A DNA stretch of 56,526 bases, taken from NCBI GenBank assembly GCA_965366365.1, contig CBDUEV010000013.1, positions 1-56,526 of the forward strand, written 5' to 3'. Under the pieces are notes generated by a model. The model was not told the origin of the DNA and made no database searches. It saw nothing but the letters and a program-made list of their open reading frames with translations. Both the position numbers and the translations under genes were made by a program. Within the stretch, counting starts at the first letter, position 1. Each line of letters starts with the position of its first letter. The stretch comes from CBDUEV01 sp965366365 (lineage in GTDB: Bacteria > Actinomycetota > Acidimicrobiia > Spongiisociales > JAENVV01). Below, one piece after another: positions 7,627-14,514 of this stretch.

Positions 7627-7720
7627 TCGCGACCACCACTCCCCATGGCGCGACGATAGCGGGCTTGCATGGTCGATCCTGAGCGGGTGCACCCTCCGCT
7701 CCTGAGATAGTGTGGTGCGT

Positions 7721-8059
7721 ATGAGCGACGAATCCACCAAGCCAGACGAGGACGACGGCAGCTGGAACTGGGCCTACCTGATCCCCATCACCGCTCTGAT
7801 GATCCCCATCATCGCATTGTTGGAGGTGACTGCAGCCGAGCTGCTTCCCCTCCTCATCACGATCGTGGCGGTCGCCGCCGTGACGATCGGCGTGAAGAGC
7901 GTCCTCGGCTATCAACACAAGCTGAGGATGGAGGAACTCGAGGCCCAGAAGGAGATCGCGGCACTCGAGGCCCAGCAGCTCTCGGCTGCTCAGCGAGTCC
8001 TCGACCTGGATGAGCCGGCCGCCGAGCTGCGACGCCAGGTCCGCAAGGAAACCAACTAG
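7721..8059 (+). CDS. Small two-span membrane protein with coiled-coil tail
   Basis: The 112-residue protein has an acidic N-terminus, two hydrophobic spans (about 17-37 and 40-60), and a Glu/Gln/Ala-rich helical tail ('MEELEAQKEIAALEAQQLS') likely to form a coiled coil. GTG at 7712 is an alternative start adding three residues. No family is recognised. It could be a membrane scaffold or oligomerising protein, but this is only shape-based. Confidence 0.7.
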   Translation: MSDESTKPDEDDGSWNWAYLIPITALMIPIIALLEVTAAELLPLLITIVAVAAVTIGVKSVLGYQHKLRMEELEAQKEIAALEAQQLSAAQRVLDLDEPAAELRRQVRKETN

Positions 8060-8177
8060 CCCAGAGCAGGCACTCGAGCCCACGGGCCGGCGCCTCTCCC
8101 CCGCGCTGTTTTCGGGCCGTTCTCCGACGTGCTGTTCGGACCGGGGAGCCGTCACCGTCACGCCTAGGCTGGTCGGC

Positions 8178-9305
8178 ATGATTCCTGCCGGAACCGGATT
8201 CGATGGGCCCCGATTCGAAGGGCCTCGATACGATGGGAACAGCCTCGTCAATCTGGTGGCCGAACTGGAGACCCGGCTGACGGGCCAGGCGCCGTTTCCT
8301 GCCCTCGATCCCGCCTCGAGTGCGGCAATCCCTGAGCGGGCCACCTACGTCCTGATGGTCTTCGACGGTCTTGGCTCTCATCAGCTCTCCCATCCGGCTG
8401 CCCGCGACCTCGCCAGGGTAGAGGTCGGAAGCATCGACGCATTGTTCCCGTCCACGACCACCGTGTCGCTGTCTTCGATCGCCACCGGCCTGCCGCCCGC
8501 CCAGCACGGGGTGATCGGCCACCACATGTGGGTCCCGGACGTCGGCCAAGTGGTGAACGTGCTCAAGTGGATCCTGCCCGGCGGCGCACCGGTTCCCTAC
8601 GACACGGAATCTCTTCTGCCCGCCCCCAATCTTTGGGAGCGCCTCACCGCCCACGGTGTCGAGGCGATCACGGTTCAACCGGGAGCCTTCGAATTCTCAC
8701 CGCTCAGCAAAGCTCTCTATCGGGGATGCCGGATCGAGCCGGCATGGACCGAAGACGACCTGGCGGCGGTCACCATCGACCTGGCCCAACAGCCCGGCCG
8801 ACTGATCTTCACCTATGTCCCGCACGTCGACGTGGCAGCCCACCTCTATGGCCAGTCCAGTGAGCACTACGCCAACGCACTCCGCCAAGTCACATCGGTG
8901 TGGGAGCGGATCGCTCATCATCTTCCCGAACATGCCGTACTGGTCGGAACCGCCGATCACGGCCACGCCGACTATCAAACCCACGACAAGTACCCGATCG
9001 AGAGTCGGGCGGCCGAGGGGCTCACCTTCTTCGGAGATCCCCGCTCCCTCTACGTGCGCGGAGCCCCGGAACGTGCCGAAGCCCTGGCCGCCACCCTGCC
9101 CGCCCGGTGGCTTCCGCTCGATGAGATCAGAGCCTGGTGGGGTCCGGGACCTGCTCACGCAGAGTTGGCGGCACGTTCACCGGCCGGCGTGCTTCTCGCC
9201 GACCGGGGCAATATTCTTCTGCCGTCCAACATGGATGCCCGGCTCGTGGGGTACCACGGAGGACTCGAACCGGACGAGCTCTCCATCCCCCTTCTCGTTC
9301 ACTAG
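8178..9305 (+). CDS. Alkaline-phosphatase-superfamily phosphodiesterase/nucleotide pyrophosphatase
   Basis: The 375-residue protein starts at ATG 8178. It shows 'YVLMVFDGLGSHQLS' (metal-binding Asp63), 'FPSTTTVSLSSIATGLPPAQHG' region (nucleophile Thr near 93-95), 'YVPHVDVAAH' and 'GTADHGHADY', the metal-ligand motifs of type I phosphodiesterases. No signal peptide or membrane span is seen, so it appears cytoplasmic, unusual for exported pyrophosphatases but known for this actinobacterial subgroup. The N-terminus has a small repeat (F-D-G-P-R-F-E-G-P-R-Y-D-G). The substrate is unknown. Confidence 0.85.
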   Translation: MIPAGTGFDGPRFEGPRYDGNSLVNLVAELETRLTGQAPFPALDPASSAAIPERATYVLMVFDGLGSHQLSHPAARDLARVEVGSIDALFPSTTTVSLSSIATGLPPAQHGVIGHHMWVPDVGQVVNVLKWILPGGAPVPYDTESLLPAPNLWERLTAHGVEAITVQPGAFEFSPLSKALYRGCRIEPAWTEDDLAAVTIDLAQQPGRLIFTYVPHVDVAAHLYGQSSEHYANALRQVTSVWERIAHHLPEHAVLVGTADHGHADYQTHDKYPIESRAAEGLTFFGDPRSLYVRGAPERAEALAATLPARWLPLDEIRAWWGPGPAHAELAARSPAGVLLADRGNILLPSNMDARLVGYHGGLEPDELSIPLLVH

Positions 9306-9360
9306 AAGGCCGGCTCGAGTGGACGACTTCCGACCCCCCAAAACAGCGCTTTTCGGATTT

Positions 9361-9385
9361 GCACTATCCCGATAGTGCTTATTAT
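9361..9385 (+). promoter_or_regulatory. Operator palindrome plus -10 box of the iron-transport operon
   Basis: GCACTATC-CC-GATAGTGC (9361-9378) is a perfect 8-bp inverted repeat. TATTAT follows at 9380-9385, nine bases before the GTG start of the first transporter gene, with a weak TTTGCA just upstream. The palindrome thus fills the promoter spacer, as expected for a repressor site. No ribosome-binding site precedes the GTG, which suggests a leaderless transcript. A metal-responsive repressor of the DtxR/Fur type is plausible, but the sequence is not a consensus site of either. Confidence 0.65.
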
Positions 9386-9394
9386 TTTCGCGTT

Positions 9395-10396
9395 GTGAAA
9401 CAACGAATCCTGCCCATCATTCTCGTGCTGCTGTCCCTGGCGCTCGCCGCCTGCGGCGACGCCTCCGCCGAAGGCCCTTTGGTCGTCTACTCCGGCCGAA
9501 CCGAGGACCTGGTCGGTCCCCTCATCGAGCAATTCACCGAGGAGACGGGCATCGAAGTCGACGTCCGCTACGGCGACAGCACCGAACTGGCTGCCACCAT
9601 CCGTCTCGAAGGTGACAGCACACCTGCCGACGTCTTCCTGGCCCAGGACCCGGCGTCGCTGGGAGCGGTCGCGCTGGCCGCAGCGTTTACACCGCTCCCG
9701 GAGGATCTCGTCTCTTTGGTCCCCGAACGCTTCAGCGACCCGGCTCGCCAGTGGGTTGGGATCTCGGGGCGAGCCCGCACCGTGGTGGTGAATCCGGACG
9801 TTCTCGGCGACACGCCCCTTCCAGAGTCGATCTGGGATCTCACCGACCCTGCCTACACCGGGATCGGAATCGCCCCCACCAACGGCTCCTTCCTGGCGTT
9901 CGTGGCGGCCATGATCCTCGAGCAAGGCGAGGACCGAACTCTGGAATGGCTCGAGGCGATTGCGGCCAACCAGCCAACCGACTTCCCCAAGAACTCGCCG
10001 ATCGTCGAGGCTGTGGATGCGGGAGACCCGGCGCTCGGGCTCGTCAACCACTACTACCTGCTCCGGCTCCGCGCCGAACAGGGCTCCGTGACCGCAGTCA
10101 ATCACTTCCTGACCGCCGGCGATGCCGGGTCCCTCGTCATGCCATCCGGTGCCGGCATTCTCGCTCAGTCCGAGCGGACCGATCAGGCCGAAAGCTTCAT
10201 TCGGTTCATGCTGAGCCAGACCGCCCAAGAGCACTTCGCCACCGAGACGTTCGAGTATCCGCTTCTGAGCGGGATCGACCCGGATCCATCCCTGGTGCCA
10301 CTCGACGAGCTGACTACGCCCGACATCGACCTGTCGCTCCTGGCCGAAGTATTGGATCGAGCGACCGAGCTCGTGACCCTGGCGGGCCTGATCTAG
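9395..10396 (+). CDS. Iron(III) ABC transporter substrate-binding lipoprotein
   Basis: The 333-residue protein begins at GTG with a lipoprotein signal ('VLLSLALAACG', lipidated Cys20). The mature part is a family-1-like Fe(III)-binding protein: 'LVVYSGRTEDLVGPLIEQFTEETGIEVDVRYGDS', 'PADVFLAQDPASLGAV' and 'NHYYLLRLRAE', where the adjacent tyrosines are the usual iron ligands. It would capture ferric iron outside the membrane and deliver it to the permease at 10465. Open frame continues upstream of the GTG into the phosphodiesterase gene but is not coding there. Confidence 0.9.
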   Translation: MKQRILPIILVLLSLALAACGDASAEGPLVVYSGRTEDLVGPLIEQFTEETGIEVDVRYGDSTELAATIRLEGDSTPADVFLAQDPASLGAVALAAAFTPLPEDLVSLVPERFSDPARQWVGISGRARTVVVNPDVLGDTPLPESIWDLTDPAYTGIGIAPTNGSFLAFVAAMILEQGEDRTLEWLEAIAANQPTDFPKNSPIVEAVDAGDPALGLVNHYYLLRLRAEQGSVTAVNHFLTAGDAGSLVMPSGAGILAQSERTDQAESFIRFMLSQTAQEHFATETFEYPLLSGIDPDPSLVPLDELTTPDIDLSLLAEVLDRATELVTLAGLI

Positions 10397-10464
10397 GTGG
10401 GCGAGTCGCCCGAACCGGCGCGGGGGCGATCCCCCGTCACCCTCTTGATGGCAGACTGCTGACC

Positions 10465-12054
10465 ATGGCAACCCGCACGACCCCTCGGCCGGCCGCACCT
10501 GCCGTGGCCAACCCCGCCCCGCGGTGGCTCTGGGCCATGGCGGGAACGGTGGTCGCCCTCATCCTGATGCCACTCGCCTACCTGGGGTGGACGGTCGTGG
10601 CCGATCCGGCCTGGGACCTTCTCTTCTCGAGTCGAACGGCGGAACTGCTCCGCAACACGGTCTTTCTCACCGCGGCAGTCAGCATCACGGCCGCCACCAT
10701 CGGCGTGGCGGCGGCCTGGGTGATCGCACGCCTCCACATACCGTTTCGGCGCACCTGGACCACCCTCCTGGCTCTCCCGCTCGTCGTTCCCTCGTACGTG
10801 GGAGCGCTGGTTTTGGTGGCCGCCACCGGCCCCCGCGGGCTCCTGGCGGAAGCATTCGCCATCGAGGTTCCACGCATGGAAGGGTTCTTCGGTGCCTGGA
10901 TCTCGTTGAGCCTCTTCACCTACCCGTATGTGTTCCTCGTCGCCACCGTGGCGCTCCACAGGATCGATCCAGCTCTCGAGGAGGCGGCCCGCGGGCTGGG
11001 GGCCTCGTCCCGCAAGGCGTTCCGGACCATTACGTTGCCTCAGCTGCGACCCGCCGTCGGAGCGTCGATCCTGCTCGTGGCCCTCTACACCATCTCAGAC
11101 TTCGGTGGAGTCTCGCTCATGCGATACGACACCCTGACGCGGGCCATCTACACCCAATGGTCGGCGCGGCTCGACCGAGCTCCCGCGCTCACCCTGGCTC
11201 TGCTTCTGATTCTCCTGGCAGCCGTCGTGTTGTGGGCCGAGCGGCGGACGCGGGGCCGAGCCGAGTACTACACGCAGAAACCGATTCGCCAGGGCATCCG
11301 CTATCGGCTGGCAGGACGGGGGCGCATCGTCACCTACGGGTTCCTCGGTACCATCGTCGTCCTGGCATTGGTCGTTCCCGTGGGTGTCCTCACGTTCTGG
11401 CTCGCCCGCGGCCTCCGTCTCGGCGAGCCGATCGGCGCCACGGTGGTCATGCCGGCGGTTCGATCTCTCGGCGTGTCCCTCGCTGCTTCTGGTGCAGCTG
11501 TGCTGGCCGCCATCCCGATCGCCGTGCTGGCTGTGCGCTATCCGAGCCGCTGGTCTGCTCGGATCGAGCGGGGGGCGTGGGCCGTCTACGCCCTCCCCCA
11601 CATCACCGTCGGGGTGGCGGTGCTCTACTTCACGATCACGTTCCTGAGTCCTCTCTACCAGTCCCTCGCCGTCCTGATCGGCGTCTACGTCGCCATCTTT
11701 CTCCCCCAGGCAACCGGGGCCGCCCAGACGGCGTTGCGTCAGGTCAATCCGCACGTGGAGGAGGCCAGTCGCAGTCTGGGGCGCACGTCCCTGGGCACGC
11801 TGGTGGCGATCACGATCCCGATGATCGGCCGAGGACTCCTCTCTGGAGGAACCCTCGTGTTCCTGACGGTGATGAAGGAACTCCCCGCCACGCTCCTCCT
11901 TCGGCCGACCGGTTACGACACGCTGGCCCTCCGGATCTGGGAGCACACCTCAGAAGGGTTCTACACTCGGGCGAGCGCAGCCTCCCTCATACTCCTGCTG
12001 ATCTCGGCCGTGCCTATGTATTTCCTCGCTACGCGGGAACTCCGCCATGCTTGA
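10465..12054 (+). CDS. Fe(III)-type ABC transporter permease, two fused permease halves
   Basis: The 529-residue protein starts at ATG 10465. It has about 12 membrane spans in two homologous halves, each with an EAA-type loop: 'EEAARGLGASSRKAFRTITLPQL' region and 'EEASRSLGRTSLGTLVAITIPMI' region. This is the FbpB/ThiP-like layout in which one polypeptide replaces a permease dimer. 'KELPATLLLRPTGYDTLALRIW' near the end is typical of iron permeases. It lies 68 bases after the binding-protein gene and overlaps the ATPase gene by 8 bases. Confidence 0.92.
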   Translation: MATRTTPRPAAPAVANPAPRWLWAMAGTVVALILMPLAYLGWTVVADPAWDLLFSSRTAELLRNTVFLTAAVSITAATIGVAAAWVIARLHIPFRRTWTTLLALPLVVPSYVGALVLVAATGPRGLLAEAFAIEVPRMEGFFGAWISLSLFTYPYVFLVATVALHRIDPALEEAARGLGASSRKAFRTITLPQLRPAVGASILLVALYTISDFGGVSLMRYDTLTRAIYTQWSARLDRAPALTLALLLILLAAVVLWAERRTRGRAEYYTQKPIRQGIRYRLAGRGRIVTYGFLGTIVVLALVVPVGVLTFWLARGLRLGEPIGATVVMPAVRSLGVSLAASGAAVLAAIPIAVLAVRYPSRWSARIERGAWAVYALPHITVGVAVLYFTITFLSPLYQSLAVLIGVYVAIFLPQATGAAQTALRQVNPHVEEASRSLGRTSLGTLVAITIPMIGRGLLSGGTLVFLTVMKELPATLLLRPTGYDTLALRIWEHTSEGFYTRASAASLILLLISAVPMYFLATRELRHA

Positions 12055-13057
12055 ACAGCTGGCTATTCGCTGCCGCGGGCTGTCGAAATCGTTCGGTGAG
12101 GTGGTCGCCCTCGACGATTTCAACCTCGACATCTGGCAGGGCAACCTCATTGGGTTGTTGGGACCATCCGGTTGCGGCAAGACCACCGCTCTTCGGACCA
12201 TCGCCGGTTTCGAGCGGCCGCAGTCGGGTTCGATCGAAGTGCACGGGCGGACCGTGGTCGACGACGGGGTCTTCGTCGAGCCCGAGTCGCGCAACGTGGG
12301 GATGGTCTTTCAGGATTATGCGCTCTTCCCCCACAAGACAGTGGGATCAAACGTGGGCTTCGGACTCCGCGGAGGGAACCGCCGGAGAGTCGAGGAGGTA
12401 CTCGAACTGGTGGGCCTCACCGGGCTGGGGAGTCGGATGCCACACGAATTGTCCGGCGGGCAGCAGCAGCGGGTGGCCCTGGCTCGGGCGCTCGCTCCGC
12501 AGCCTGACGTGATCCTCCTCGATGAACCGTTCTCCAACCTGGATGCATCCCTTCGGCAGCGGGTCAGAAGGGACGTACGCGCCATCCTCAAGGAAGCAGA
12601 AACCACTTCTGTGTTCGTCACTCACGACCAGGAGGAAGCGCTGGCCATGAGCGATGTGCTGGCGGTCATGACCGCAGGAACCGTGGTGCAAGCTGCCGAG
12701 CCGGACCAGCTCTACCTCCATCCCGCCAACCGATGGGTGGCAGGCTTCATCGGTGACGCCGACTTCCTGGACGGTGAGGCGCTCGGCGGAGTCGTCTCCA
12801 CGGTGGTCGGCCGCTTTTCCACGGATCTGGAGGGTCCGGTTTCCGTCATGATCCGGCCGGAATCGGTCGGTCTGGTGGGCGACGCGGATGGCCCCGGCGT
12901 GGTGTTGAGTCGCGAGTATTTCGGGCACGACCAGATCTACACCGTGCGTCTCGACTCCGGCGAGGTCGTCCGTGCCCGCACCGGGCCCTATCCGATCCTG
13001 GCCCCGGCCGCCCGAGTGCGCCTCGAGATCGACCACATCATCGCCTTCCCCCGGTAG
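12047..13057 (+). CDS. Fe(III)-type ABC transporter ATP-binding protein
   Basis: The 336-residue protein has Walker A 'GPSGCGKTT' (residues 39-47), the Q-loop 'VFQDYALFPH', the signature 'LSGGQQQRVALARAL', Walker B 'VILLDEPFSNLD' and the switch His in 'VFVTHDQEEAL'. A C-terminal TOBE-like region (after about 240) includes 'VMIRPESVGLV'. This is the FbpC/PotA/CysA group; the neighbouring binding protein points to ferric iron rather than thiamine or spermidine. The start overlaps the permease end by 8 bases. Confidence 0.92.
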   Translation: MLEQLAIRCRGLSKSFGEVVALDDFNLDIWQGNLIGLLGPSGCGKTTALRTIAGFERPQSGSIEVHGRTVVDDGVFVEPESRNVGMVFQDYALFPHKTVGSNVGFGLRGGNRRRVEEVLELVGLTGLGSRMPHELSGGQQQRVALARALAPQPDVILLDEPFSNLDASLRQRVRRDVRAILKEAETTSVFVTHDQEEALAMSDVLAVMTAGTVVQAAEPDQLYLHPANRWVAGFIGDADFLDGEALGGVVSTVVGRFSTDLEGPVSVMIRPESVGLVGDADGPGVVLSREYFGHDQIYTVRLDSGEVVRARTGPYPILAPAARVRLEIDHIIAFPR

Positions 13058-13080
13058 CCCGAACAACGGACCCTCGACGC

Positions 13081-13120
13081 ACAAGACCGGAACTCCGAAG
13101 GGGGAGAGTTCCGGTCTTGT
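13081..13120 (+). terminator. Terminator of the iron-transport operon
   Basis: ACAAGACCGGAACTC (13081-13095) pairs perfectly with 13106-13120 around a 10-base loop, 24 bases after the ATPase stop, and is followed by GTTTCC-type sequence. Confidence 0.8.
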
Positions 13121-13192
13121 TTCCGAAGGAGGCCGAGGAGGGACCGGTGGATCCCAAGCTGGGAGGCAACAAGACCCCCTTCGAAACCTTTG

Positions 13193-13621
13193 TCAGAATC
13201 CGGCGGTAGGCACGCCTGCTTCGACCCAGGCGGCGATCCCGCCGTCAACGTCGTGCACAGTGACGAAGCCGAGCTCCTCCATCATCGTGAGGGTCTGACT
13301 ACTCCGGTTTCCGGATCGGCAATAGACGACATAGTCGGCAGCCGGGTCCAGCTCATTCAGAGTGTCCTGGAAGTTGGCCGCGTAGAAGTCGATGTTGACG
13401 GCTCCTTCGAGGTGTCCCTCGGCGAACTCCTCGGGCGTGCGAACGTCGAGGATGACGGCTTCGGGGTTGTCGCCGAGGTAGGCGACTGCCTCCGATGGCG
13501 AGAACAGCTCGATGGTCTGGGTGGCGGATTGGTCCTGCGGCGCCACCTCGGTTGCCGTTCCCCCACACGCGACGAGGGCGACGGACAACGAGAGAGCACC
13601 AGCGATCATTCGAAGTCTCAT
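13193..13621 (-). CDS. Rhodanese-domain lipoprotein
   Basis: The 142-residue protein has a lipoprotein signal ('LSVALVACGG', Cys19) and a single rhodanese domain from about residue 40: 'AVILDVRTPEEFAEGHLEGAVNIDF' region and active-site loop 'YCRSGNRS' with Cys101. It would act on sulfane sulfur or thiol carriers outside the cytoplasmic membrane. A CsoR/CstR-type palindrome overlaps its -10 region and the ATG follows the -10 by only 6 bases, so the mRNA is probably leaderless and regulated by the persulfide-sensor type repressor. It is the last gene in the minus-strand sulfur gene run but has its own promoter. Confidence 0.9.
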   Translation of the reverse strand: MRLRMIAGALSLSVALVACGGTATEVAPQDQSATQTIELFSPSEAVAYLGDNPEAVILDVRTPEEFAEGHLEGAVNIDFYAANFQDTLNELDPAADYVVYCRSGNRSSQTLTMMEELGFVTVHDVDGGIAAWVEAGVPTAGF

Positions 13622-13629
13622 GCGAACAG

Positions 13630-13647
13630 TATACCCTACCGGGTATA
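13630..13647 (-). promoter_or_regulatory. CsoR/CstR-type operator overlapping the promoter of the rhodanese lipoprotein gene
   Basis: TATACCC-TACC-GGGTATA is a perfect 7-4-7 inverted repeat. On the minus strand its right arm forms TATACT, a near-consensus -10 box, six bases before the ATG. It shares architecture with sites at 25374-25391 and 25890-25907. A-T-A-C-C-C/G-G-G-T-A-T arms are the type recognised by CsoR-family repressors. Confidence 0.8.
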
Positions 13648-13710
13648 GCTATGTGAACTCTCTCAGGACGGCGACTCCATCGCCGGCGGACGTGGGGGCT
13701 CACCCCCGGA

Positions 13711-14514
13711 TCAGGCCTCGAACAGGGCGGCCGTGCGGTATGCCCGCAGGCTGAGATCTCTCCACAGTTGGGCAGAGCCAGGGTGGTCAGCTGCGAGCGC
13801 GTCCCACTGCCGAGACCCCGCTCGGAAGGCGGCGGCCAGCAGACGACGGGTGGCCGGTTCGCCCAGCCAGCGGGCCTCGATCTGCCGGTCCGCCAGCCTG
13901 GCGTGACGGATCTCCGACAGTTGTGGGGTCGAGAGCACCAGTCCGCTCCACACCGAGCGAGCCAGCCGCGGGAGGCTCACGCCGGCATCAATCGGACCGA
14001 ACCCGTCAAAGCCGGGCACAACGAGACCTTCGGTGCCAGACAGCGCCGGCGCGGGTCGATGGATGTCGCCCAGCTCGAGCAGGCGGCGGCGGGTCTCGTG
14101 GGCCAGGTCTGCGCCAGCCGGATACCAACGGCCAACCATGGCGAGCCACGGGACCGACCAGTGGAGGATTCGGTCCCCCATCAGAAACCGACGCTCTTCG
14201 TACGCCTGGGTGGCGATGTGCGGTTTGTCCGCTCGCCACGCCTCGGCTTCTGCTTGTGCGAGACCGGAGGCGAACCTCGCCAGATCGGCGAGATCGAGCG
14301 CAGCAGGTTCATAGCTCCAGGTGCGCATCCGGCGTTGGAGATCCTCGGTGGGATCGTAGAAACCAACGACGGACGCCTCGTCGCCGGGAACGTCGCCCCA
14401 CACCTCAGGGTGATCCGCGGCCGCCCACGACCGTGCAATCCCCAGCCAGGTCGTGGCTTCGGATTCGGCTGAGTGAGCGGCTGCCGCTCCGGCAACCTCA
14501 GGCGCGATATGCAT
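13711..14514 (-). CDS. Probable TorD/DmsD-like chaperone of the molybdopterin enzyme
   Basis: The 267-residue, mostly helical protein starts at an ATG that overlaps the end of the molybdopterin subunit gene by 17 bases, so it is translationally coupled to it. A central segment, 'YEERRFLMGDRILHWSVPW' followed by 'YPAGADLAHETRRRLLELG', resembles the 'H/E-rich helix...W-x-P' region of TorD-family chaperones that load cofactor into such enzymes. The remaining sequence is poorly recognised, and the protein is somewhat longer than typical TorD. Position and this motif support the call; it could also be an unrelated subunit. Confidence 0.55.
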   Translation of the reverse strand: MHIAPEVAGAAAAHSAESEATTWLGIARSWAAADHPEVWGDVPGDEASVVGFYDPTEDLQRRMRTWSYEPAALDLADLARFASGLAQAEAEAWRADKPHIATQAYEERRFLMGDRILHWSVPWLAMVGRWYPAGADLAHETRRRLLELGDIHRPAPALSGTEGLVVPGFDGFGPIDAGVSLPRLARSVWSGLVLSTPQLSEIRHARLADRQIEARWLGEPATRRLLAAAFRAGSRQWDALAADHPGSAQLWRDLSLRAYRTAALFEA

